The notes below the pieces were generated by a model. The model was not told where the DNA came from. It worked only from the letters and a program-made list of their open reading frames with translations, and searched no databases. Source: Desulfobacteraceae bacterium (GTDB taxonomy: Bacteria; Desulfobacterota; Desulfobacteria; Desulfobacterales; Desulfobacteraceae). Taken from it: DNA of 9,315 nt. This document shows, one piece after another, positions 1-6,040 of the stretch. The stretch is taken from positions 1-9,315 of the forward strand of contig JAGLLQ010000267.1 of assembly GCA_023140455.1 (NCBI GenBank). The letters run 5' to 3'. The translations under genes were made by a program, and so were the position numbers. Positions within the stretch are counted from its first letter, which is position 1; each line of letters opens with the position of its first letter.

Positions 1-623
1 ATCAGGTTGAACAGTCATACATGCTCGGTTACCTTGCCGGGCTTATTACAACAAGTGATATGAAGGGTGCAAATGCAGATCTAAAGATCGGTATGATTGT
101 AGCACAGGAATATAAGGCCCTGAATAAAATGATGATTCCCGGTTTCAAACAGGGTGCACAGGCAGTTAACAGCGGAATAACAATGGATTACCGTGTCGTG
201 GGGAACTGGTATGATGCCAATAAGGCTGCTGAGCTTGCAAAAAGCATGATGGACTCAGGTGTTGACGTTATCGGTGTTATTGCCGGTGGTGCAGCCCCGG
301 GTGTTTTTGAAGCTGCCGGAGAAAGAAATAAATACGTTATGTACTGGGATGACAATGCATATGCTAAAGCCCCCGGTGTAATAGCAGGTTGTGGAGTCCT
401 TCATCAGACACAACTTGTTTACGAAGTAGTAGTAGATGCAATTAATGGGAAAGTTGAGTACGGTACAGGTACAAAACTTCATGCCAGAGATGGTTATATT
501 GATTTTGCTACCGATGACCCGGATTATATCAATACTATTCCCGCCGAAATGAGAGAAAAACAGCAAGCTGTTATCGATTCAATTATTGCAGGCTCACTTG
601 TACTTGAGATACCTGAGCTTTAA
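1..623 (+). CDS. BMP/PnrA-family nucleoside-binding lipoprotein, C-terminal part (5' end outside window)
   Basis: This is the extracytoplasmic substrate-binding component of a nucleoside-type ABC importer. The reading frame is open from base 3, so the window holds about 206 C-terminal residues; the signal peptide, lipobox and first lobe are missing. Visible family features are the EQSYMLGYLAG segment followed by KIGMIVAQEY, the GFKQGAQAVN helix, the GNWYDANKAAELAKSM stretch, and VIAGGAAPGVFEAA, which corresponds to the ligand-contacting loop of the Med/PnrA fold. The WDDNAYAKAPGVIAG segment replaces the more usual 'D.DQ....PG' and may shift ligand preference. Known members of this family (PnrA of Treponema, NupN of Bacillus) bind purine nucleosides. 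The ATPase and two permeases that would complete the importer follow on the same strand, but are separated from this gene by a terminator and about 390 bases. The family call is secure; the exact ligand is inferred. Confidence 0.9.
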   Translation, partial: QVEQSYMLGYLAGLITTSDMKGANADLKIGMIVAQEYKALNKMMIPGFKQGAQAVNSGITMDYRVVGNWYDANKAAELAKSMMDSGVDVIGVIAGGAAPGVFEAAGERNKYVMYWDDNAYAKAPGVIAGCGVLHQTQLVYEVVVDAINGKVEYGTGTKLHARDGYIDFATDDPDYINTIPAEMREKQQAVIDSIIAGSLVLEIPEL

Positions 624-633
624 TCAATATTTT

Positions 634-660
634 AAGCCCGTCGACTGCGGCGGGCTTTTT
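634..660 (+). terminator. Intrinsic terminator after the BMP lipoprotein gene
   Basis: The arms AAGCCCGTCG (634-643) and CGGCGGGCTT (648-657) pair over ten positions with one G-U wobble around the tetraloop ACTG. A T run (656-660) follows directly. The hairpin starts 11 bases after the stop codon. It is GC-rich and textbook in form. It should end or strongly reduce transcription, leaving the binding protein as the most abundant product of its transcript, as is common for ABC importers. Confidence 0.88.
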
Positions 661-721
661 ACAAGACAGTATTAACTTGCCGGTTTTTAAAGTTCCGTAA
701 GAATACCACCTGCCCCAACCG

Positions 722-749
722 TTACCAATATCACTTTCAATTACCAATA
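722..749. repeat. Direct repeat TTACCAATA, two copies 19 bases apart
   Basis: TTACCAATA occurs exactly at 722-730 and again at 741-749, separated by ten bases. The 19-base spacing is close to two helical turns, which would place both copies on the same face of the DNA, as in tandem regulator sites. A shorter relative, ATTACCA, lies at 886-892 in the downstream hairpin. No regulator can be named from this. Chance occurrence in AT-rich DNA is possible. Confidence 0.4.
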
Positions 750-860
750 CGTGGGATGGGAGTCTTAATCGAATGTCCAGTTATTCGCGGTTTTTACAGT
801 GCTTAATTCTGAACAATTTGCAATTCTGTCTATGCTTTACAAATATCTTTTGAAGTAAGA

Positions 861-899
861 GTAAAAAACTGTAATTTCCCCTGGAATTACCATTTTTAC
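861..899. promoter_or_regulatory. Long A/T-flanked hairpin; possible attenuator or bidirectional terminator
   Basis: The outer arms GTAAAAA (861-867) and TTTTTAC (893-899) are exact complements. Inside them, GTAATTTCC (871-879) pairs with GGAATTAC (883-890) with one bulged T, around the three-base loop CCT. Small unpaired stretches ACT (868-870) and CA (891-892) separate the two stems. On the + strand the inner stem is followed by five T residues (893-897). On the - strand the A run gives the same arrangement. This is the form of a weak bidirectional terminator or an attenuator about 115 bases ahead of the ATPase gene. A protein-binding palindrome is the alternative. Confidence 0.45.
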
Positions 900-1015
900 A
901 TTTCGAAAAGATTATTCATTGTGTAATTCAGTGTATTGTAATATTTTGGAGAAGTGGTACTGTTCAAAAGTCGGAAAACTCACCTCCGGAGTAATAAATT
1001 GACTAGTAGAGGAAG

Positions 1016-2545
1016 ATGAAGGTGGAAACATATCTTGCAATGCAGAATATTACTAAAACCTATGAGACTAACAATCTCAGAGCTAATGATGATGTCACTT
1101 TTGAGGCCCGAAAAGGTGAAATCCATGCTCTGGTAGGAGAAAATGGTGCCGGAAAAACTACCCTGATGAAAATTCTGTACGGAATAGAGCGACCGGATAC
1201 AGGAAAAATAATCATTGAAAATAGTGAAGTAAATATCCGCAGTCCAATAGTGGCGAATAAACATGGTATTGGGATGGTTCATCAGCACTTCAAGTTGATA
1301 AATGAATTTACTGTGGCACAGAATGTTGTTCTTGGAATGGAGCCAAAACACGGCATTCTTTTGTTCGACAACAAAAGAGCAGTTATGACAGTTTCTGATG
1401 TCATAAAGAAAAACAATTTCCATATTTCCCCTGTCAGCAAAATATCTGAACTCAGTGTCGGACAAATGCAGCAGGTTGAAATCATTAAAATGCTGTATCG
1501 AAAGGCAGATCTTCTTATTCTTGATGAACCAACCTCGGTTTTAACACCAGGGGAGGCAATAGAGCTCTTTGCAATTCTTAATGACATGAAAGATCAAGGT
1601 CACATGATAATCTTTATTTCCCATAAACTTGATGAAATAATGGAAATCTGTGACAGGGTGGTTGTGTTGCGTAAGGGCGAGATAATCGGAGATGCCGAGA
1701 CTAAGGAAACTGATAAAAAAAGTCTTGCAAAGATGATGATCGGCAGAGAAGTTATTTTTAATATTACAAAAGAAAAAATACAAACAGGCGAGCCTGTCCT
1801 TAATGTTAACAAAATAAATGTATTGGATGATAAAGGCCTGCCTGCATTACAAGATATCTCTTTTACTATCCATGAAAACGAAATACTTGGTATTGCAGGA
1901 GTTGCAGGAAATGGACAAAAAGAATTAGCAGAAGCAATAACCGGAATCAGAACAATTTCTTCAGGCAAAGTAACTATTAAGGATAAAAATATTACCAATA
2001 TCTCTCCCAGGAAAATATTTGACCATGGAGTATCACATGTTCCTGAGGAACGAATAAAATTCGGGATTGCACCGGGACTCTTTTTATATGACAATGCTAT
2101 ACTTAAACAACACCATCTTGACAAATATTCAAAAAAATCCTTTTTACAATATGATAAAATAAAAGCACATACAAAAAATCTGATAGACAAATTTAATGTG
2201 TCAGCACCATCTATCAATACTGAAATAAGGAATCTCTCTGGTGGGAATATTCAAAAACTTATTTTAGGAAGAGAAATAAGTGAACAACCTTCTCTTTTAG
2301 TTGCCTCACACCCAACATATGGACTGGATGTCGGAGCGACTCAATATTTAAGAGAACAACTCTTAGAAAGAAGGAAACTTGGCGGCGCTGTCCTTTTATT
2401 CTCTGAAGATTTAGATGAAATCTTTGAATTGTGTGACAAAATAGCAATTATTTTTGAAGGAAGGTTCACAGGAATTCTTGATGCTGATGATAAAAGACTT
2501 TCTGATATAGGACTCATGATGGCAGGATCACTGGAACATGTATAA
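1016..2545 (+). CDS. Nucleoside/simple-sugar-type ABC importer ATPase, two fused nucleotide-binding domains
   Basis: This is the cytoplasmic energy subunit of a BMP-type nucleoside importer (family of NupO/YufO; about 509 residues, normal length). The first domain is complete: Walker A GENGAGKTT (41-49), Q-loop Gln90, signature LSVGQ (146-150), Walker B LLILDEP (166-172) and switch His203. The second domain is degenerate, as is usual in this family: Walker A is reduced to GVAGNGQKE (295-303), the signature LSGGN is kept (407-411), Walker B reads ASHPTYGLD without the catalytic Glu, and the switch His is replaced by Glu464. One site therefore probably does the hydrolysis. An in-frame TAG at 1004 limits the start to ATG 1016, GTG 1022 or ATG 1040. 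GAGGA (1009-1013) lies only two bases before 1016 but eight before GTG 1022, so GTG 1022 may be the true start. The gene overlaps the next one by eight bases. Confidence 0.95.
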   Translation: MKVETYLAMQNITKTYETNNLRANDDVTFEARKGEIHALVGENGAGKTTLMKILYGIERPDTGKIIIENSEVNIRSPIVANKHGIGMVHQHFKLINEFTVAQNVVLGMEPKHGILLFDNKRAVMTVSDVIKKNNFHISPVSKISELSVGQMQQVEIIKMLYRKADLLILDEPTSVLTPGEAIELFAILNDMKDQGHMIIFISHKLDEIMEICDRVVVLRKGEIIGDAETKETDKKSLAKMMIGREVIFNITKEKIQTGEPVLNVNKINVLDDKGLPALQDISFTIHENEILGIAGVAGNGQKELAEAITGIRTISSGKVTIKDKNITNISPRKIFDHGVSHVPEERIKFGIAPGLFLYDNAILKQHHLDKYSKKSFLQYDKIKAHTKNLIDKFNVSAPSINTEIRNLSGGNIQKLILGREISEQPSLLVASHPTYGLDVGATQYLREQLLERRKLGGAVLLFSEDLDEIFELCDKIAIIFEGRFTGILDADDKRLSDIGLMMAGSLEHV

Positions 2546-3611
2546 AATAAAAGTAAGTAACAGAGAAAACATTACAAAGACACGGTCTCTTATGACCAAT
2601 ATATTTTCCCTTGGCGCAGGCCTTGTAGCCATTGGAATTCTCTTTTTTATATGCGAAGTCAATCCTTTCTTTGCTATTTCAGAGATCTTTGCAAACTCTT
2701 TTGGAACAATGTACGGCATAAAAGAGACTATAACAAAAGCCATACCATTGATACTCATTGGTACAGGGCTTACATTTGCTTTTAGAGCAAAATTCTGGAA
2801 TATAGGAGCAGAAGGCCAGCTCCTCATGGGTGCATTATTTGGTTCATGGACAGCTCTTACCTTTGGCGATTTTTTACCAGGATATGTTATTGTTCCAATA
2901 ATGTTTATTGCAGGTTTTATAGGTGGCGGGCTCTGGGGCATTATACCTGCGATATTGAAAATCAAATATTCCATAAATGAAGTCATCTCAACATTGATGT
3001 TGAATTATATATGTGCTGAATTTATCACAATGTTAATTGTTGGTCCTTGGAAAGGAGCAGAACGTTTTGGATTTCCCGGAACAAATGACCTCCCTGCTTC
3101 AGCTGTTCTCAATGTCATATCTGGCTCTAGAATACACTATGCCACCCTGATTATAACAATTTTACTTGCTGTTATGCTCTGTGTCATAGTCTATAAAACT
3201 AAATTCGGATATGAAGTAAGGGTTGTAGGAGAAAATCCTGATGCCGGCAAATATGCAGGAATTAATTTTTTTAAGACAACTGTCCTGGTTATGATGATAA
3301 GCGGAGGAGCAGCTGGACTTGCAGGTGTGGGCGAAATTGCCGGCATTCATCATTATCTTGGTTATCCAGCATCAATATCATCAGGATACGGATTTACAGC
3401 GATAATTGTTGCCTGGCTTGCAAAACTTAACCCTCTATACACCATTATTTCAGGCATCTTTTTTGCCGGTATTCTTGTAGGTGGAGATGCAATACAAATT
3501 TCATTAGGTCTTCCTGCAGCTACTGTGCAGATAGTAAACGGCACATTGCTTGTTTTCCTTATAATGGGAGATTTCTTTTTGAAAAACAGAATAAGAGTTC
3601 AACGAATTTAA
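2538..3611 (+). CDS. Nucleoside-type ABC importer permease, first subunit (BPD_transp_2)
   Basis: This is an inner-membrane permease of 357 residues with a short basic N-terminus and roughly eight to ten hydrophobic segments. It corresponds to YufP/NupP. Family landmarks are NIGAEGQLLMGA (88-99), INEVISTLMLNYI (146-158), RVVGENPDAGKYAGIN (228-243) and the GYGFTAIIVAWLAKLNP block (283-299), which is the part expected to contact the ATPase. ATG 2538 lies inside the last codons of the ATPase gene, giving an eight-base overlap and so translational coupling. The weak AGGA at 2523-2526 is a poor ribosome site, consistent with coupling. It would form a heterodimer with the next gene product. The substrate is inferred to be a purine nucleoside from the BMP protein upstream. 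Confidence 0.94.
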   Translation: MYKIKVSNRENITKTRSLMTNIFSLGAGLVAIGILFFICEVNPFFAISEIFANSFGTMYGIKETITKAIPLILIGTGLTFAFRAKFWNIGAEGQLLMGALFGSWTALTFGDFLPGYVIVPIMFIAGFIGGGLWGIIPAILKIKYSINEVISTLMLNYICAEFITMLIVGPWKGAERFGFPGTNDLPASAVLNVISGSRIHYATLIITILLAVMLCVIVYKTKFGYEVRVVGENPDAGKYAGINFFKTTVLVMMISGGAAGLAGVGEIAGIHHYLGYPASISSGYGFTAIIVAWLAKLNPLYTIISGIFFAGILVGGDAIQISLGLPAATVQIVNGTLLVFLIMGDFFLKNRIRVQRI

Positions 3612-3623
3612 AGGATTCAATAG

Positions 3624-4544
3624 ATGGAAGATATAATAATTTCTGTACTTCAGAGAACCATGATAGCAGGCACACCACTGCTCCTTGCTACTGTTGGAGA
3701 AATAATATGCGAACGTTCCGGTATTCTCAACTTAGGTGTTGAAGGAGTCATGTCTATAGGTGCCGTTACTGCCTTTATTGTCACTTTTTTAACAGGTCAG
3801 CCATGGCTTGGAGTTGCAGCCGCAATTGTGGCAGGTATGATAATTTCGCTTGTACATGCTTTTGCTTCTGTTACTTTACAGGCAAATCAGGTAGTCTCGG
3901 GACTTGCCCTTACAATGCTTGGTTTAGGACTTTCAGGGATGCTTGGCAAACCATATATTGGCAAACCGCTTGCAATTAAAATGAATTCATTTGCTATCCC
4001 GTTTCTTGCAGATATTCCATATGCCGGTAAAATATTTTTTGACCAGAGTCCATTTTTCTATCTTGCTATTCTTCTTGCATTGGTTTCATGGTTTTTTCTG
4101 GAACGTACACGATTTGGTATCAAAGTACGCTCCACCGGTGAAAACCCTGCAGCTACAGAAACCCATGGTGTTAATGTCTCTTTTATAAAATATATATGCA
4201 TACTTATTGGCGGAGGGTTTTCTGCTCTGGCAGGCGCGCATCTTTCAATTTCTTACAGCAAATCATGGATTGAGGGCATGACTGCCGGACGCGGCTGGAT
4301 TGCCATTGCCCTTACAATTTTTGCACTCTGGAACCCGGGTAAAGCAATTTTTGCAGCATTCCTGTTTGGTGGTATCTTTGTACTCCAGTATCTATTGCAA
4401 CCTTTAGGTATCTCTCCTAATTTTCTTGCCATGCTGCCCTATGCCACAACCCTTATTGTATTGCTTATAATTAGTTTTAAAGATCCAAAGAAACTTAACG
4501 CACCTGCAAAACTTGGAGAACCATATAAAAGAGGGGAAAGATAG
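3624..4544 (+). CDS. Nucleoside-type ABC importer permease, second subunit (BPD_transp_2)
   Basis: This is the second inner-membrane permease, 306 residues, corresponding to YufQ/NupQ and shorter than its partner, as expected for this pair. Landmarks are GEIICERSGILNLGVEGVM (25-43), STGENPAATETHGVN (170-184) and GRGWIAIALTIFALWNP (222-238). These are collinear with the conserved blocks of the first permease, so the two arose by an ancient duplication. The start ATG has AAGGA (3611-3615) eight bases upstream and lies 12 bases after the previous stop. The hydrophilic C-terminal tail (from about 286) is basic. The ribosome site of the following protease gene is embedded in its last codons (AAGAGGGG, 4529-4536). 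Confidence 0.94.
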   Translation: MEDIIISVLQRTMIAGTPLLLATVGEIICERSGILNLGVEGVMSIGAVTAFIVTFLTGQPWLGVAAAIVAGMIISLVHAFASVTLQANQVVSGLALTMLGLGLSGMLGKPYIGKPLAIKMNSFAIPFLADIPYAGKIFFDQSPFFYLAILLALVSWFFLERTRFGIKVRSTGENPAATETHGVNVSFIKYICILIGGGFSALAGAHLSISYSKSWIEGMTAGRGWIAIALTIFALWNPGKAIFAAFLFGGIFVLQYLLQPLGISPNFLAMLPYATTLIVLLIISFKDPKKLNAPAKLGEPYKRGER

Positions 4545-4548
4545 CATC
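4529..4548 (+). promoter_or_regulatory. Shine-Dalgarno AAGAGGGG facing an ATC start codon
   Basis: A strong purine-rich ribosome site (4529-4536) is followed after nine bases by ATC (4546-4548), which opens a frame encoding a standard signal-peptide n-region (KKIKN). The preceding gene stops at 4542-4544, so termination and initiation would be one base apart. Alternative in-frame codons are TTG 4513 and TTG 4585. Neither has a ribosome site at suitable spacing, and 4585 would remove the basic n-region. Confidence 0.55.
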
Positions 4549-5967
4549 AAAAAAATAAAAAATATTTTTAGTTTACTTTTTTGCTTGTTTTACGCTTTTT
4601 CGATCTGTATTTGCCTTCCGTCTAAAACCAATGCCATGACCATTGGTGATGAAAAAAAACTTGCAAAAGAATATATGAAGGCAATAAAAAAAACAGGATT
4701 GATTATTGAAGATCCAATTATATCAGACCTGATTACAAGTGTTGGCAATGAAATTGTTTCAACACTTCCCCCACAGCCATTCACATATTCATTTTATGCC
4801 TTTAATGTTGATACTTTCAATGCGTTTGCAACTCCCGGGGCAAATATATTTATCAACAGGGGACTTATTACATCCCTTGATAATGTTGATGAGCTTGCAG
4901 GGATAATGGCCCATGAGACCGCTCATGCTGCATTCAGACATGTTGCACAGTTAATAGATAAAAGTACAATTGTTAACTTAGCGACTCTTGCCGGAGTTAT
5001 TGCAGGGGTTCTCATTGGGAGTAAAGGAGATGGAGAGCTTGGGAAAGGCCTTACAATGGGTTCATTAGCTGCCGGACAAAGCGCCATGCTAACTTATACC
5101 AGAGAGCATGAAAGAGAAGCAGACCAGAAAGGGTTTGATTATATTACAAAAACAAATTTTTCGCCCACAGGGCTTCTGACAGGGCTGAAAAAAATCAGAG
5201 CAGCGGACTTTTATGGAACTGACAACATACCTGACTATTTAAAGACACACCCGGGTACAACCAAAAGGATAAAATCCCTTGAAATAATGCTTGCCCGCTA
5301 TAGTAAAAATTCAAAACCGATAAAACCAGCAAAGCCAGGTAACAAAAATTATAACTATGATATGGTTAAATACCGCATTATAGGGCTATATCAAAAAAGC
5401 AGCGAATCCAATAAAATATTTACCCGGCTTTTACAAAAAAACCCTGAAAATGCTGCCTATCATTATGGATATGCGCTTGCTCTTACAAAGCAGTTAAAAT
5501 TTGACAAAGCAAATATTCACTTAAAAAAAGCTCTTGAAATAACACTGTTTGATCCTTTAATACTACTGGAAATAGGAAATTTGTACCTTCATGATGATCA
5601 ACCTGTAAAAGCTGTTAATATTTTCAAAGATATTAAAAATTATCCAATTGTTAACACATCAGTTGCTTATTCCTTAAGTAAGGCACAGATAGAGCTTGGT
5701 AATTATACCGATGCAAAAGAAAACCTGCAAAAATTAATCGACAAACCTTCAATACCTTTCCCTAAAGCTTATTACTATATAGCTAAAATATATAGTAAAG
5801 AAAACAACCCCGGACTCACACATTACTATTTAGGCCATTATTATTTTAAGATTAAAAATAAAAAAAGCTCCCGGATGCACCTGACAAAAGCTCTGGAAAC
5901 TCTTATAAATAAACAAAAAATTGAGAAGGCCAACTCAATTCTTAAAGAGCTAAAAGAAAAAAAATAA
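4546..5967 (+). CDS. Periplasmic M48 zinc metalloprotease with C-terminal TPR domain (BepA/YfgC-like)
   Basis: This is a secreted zinc endopeptidase of the architecture of E. coli BepA, which assists or degrades outer-membrane proteins such as LptD at the BAM complex. With the start at 4546 it has 473 residues. It begins with a Sec signal peptide (basic KKIKN, a hydrophobic stretch, then TNA with cleavage near residue 30). The M48 domain follows: HETAH (123-127) gives two zinc His and the catalytic Glu, EREAD supplies the third ligand (Glu189), and THP (His235) matches the BepA His-switch. Residues from about 270 are helical TPR-like repeats, for example ENAAYHYGYALALTKQLKFD. The frame is open from TTG 4513, but that codon has no ribosome site and would add a charged tail before the signal peptide. 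No ATG or GTG lies between 4513 and 4630. AAGAGGGG (4529-4536) sits nine bases before ATC 4546, so I place the start there. A TTG start at 4513 remains possible. Confidence 0.9.
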   Translation: MKKIKNIFSLLFCLFYAFSICICLPSKTNAMTIGDEKKLAKEYMKAIKKTGLIIEDPIISDLITSVGNEIVSTLPPQPFTYSFYAFNVDTFNAFATPGANIFINRGLITSLDNVDELAGIMAHETAHAAFRHVAQLIDKSTIVNLATLAGVIAGVLIGSKGDGELGKGLTMGSLAAGQSAMLTYTREHEREADQKGFDYITKTNFSPTGLLTGLKKIRAADFYGTDNIPDYLKTHPGTTKRIKSLEIMLARYSKNSKPIKPAKPGNKNYNYDMVKYRIIGLYQKSSESNKIFTRLLQKNPENAAYHYGYALALTKQLKFDKANIHLKKALEITLFDPLILLEIGNLYLHDDQPVKAVNIFKDIKNYPIVNTSVAYSLSKAQIELGNYTDAKENLQKLIDKPSIPFPKAYYYIAKIYSKENNPGLTHYYLGHYYFKIKNKKSSRMHLTKALETLINKQKIEKANSILKELKEKK

Positions 5968-5977
5968 CTCAATAAAA

Positions 5978-5986
5978 TGTTATAAA
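5978..5986 (+). promoter_or_regulatory. Possible extended -10 promoter ahead of the CNB-PilT gene
   Basis: TGTTATAAA in the 73-base gap after the protease gene fits an extended -10 element (TGn followed by TATAAA, five of six matches to TATAAT). The region 17 bases upstream is only an A run, so there is no -35 box. If used, transcription would start about 45 bases before ATG 6041. The gap contains no terminator, so read-through from the upstream genes is also likely. Confidence 0.3.
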
Positions 5987-6040
5987 TGAAATATCAGGAG
6001 AAAAATTAACAGATAACATAATTTGGAGAAAACACCTAAA

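Larger units (their letters stand above)
624..1015. other. 392-base intergenic region with regulatory features, no convincing gene
   Basis: This gap separates the binding-protein gene from the rest of the importer. It contains the terminator at 634-660, a direct repeat at 722-749, a long hairpin at 861-899 and the 8-base palindrome CTCCGGAG at 984-991. I see no tRNA, no recognisable purine riboswitch core and no coding frame with a ribosome site. A very short frame at 756-806 (16 codons) has no Shine-Dalgarno sequence. No strong sigma-70 promoter stands out. The best candidate is TGTAAT at 937-942 with a poor -35 (TTCATT, 915-920), which I do not call. The length of the gap and its repeats suggest that the ATPase-permease genes have their own regulated transcription start here. 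Confidence 0.6.

Noticed and set aside
756..806. Sixteen-codon frame in the intergenic gap, a possible leader peptide
   Set aside because: It has no ribosome site, no run of regulatory codons and no hairpin closely coupled to it. It is expected by chance in a gap of this size.
624..1015. Purine riboswitch between the binding protein and the ATPase
   Set aside because: A nucleoside importer makes this attractive, but I cannot find the conserved core junctions or the P1-P3 arrangement on either strand.
980..1465. 161-codon frame on the - strand across the start of the ATPase gene
   Set aside because: It overlaps the Walker A and Q-loop coding region of the real gene and shows no recognisable domain.
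1600..2217. 205-codon frame on the - strand inside the ATPase gene
   Set aside because: It is antisense to a gene with all family motifs, its product looks like low-complexity hydrophobic residues, and it has no family features.
2528..2986. 152-codon frame on the - strand over the first permease
   Set aside because: It is antisense to conserved permease motifs and is best explained as a shadow of the real frame.
4585..4587. TTG 4585 as start of the M48 protease
   Set aside because: It would remove the basic n-region and half of the hydrophobic core of the signal peptide, and it has no ribosome site.
6023..6040. TTG 6023 as start of the CNB-PilT protein
   Set aside because: ATG 6041 is in frame 18 bases later with GGAG upstream, whereas TTG 6023 overlaps that ribosome site and has no suitably spaced site of its own.
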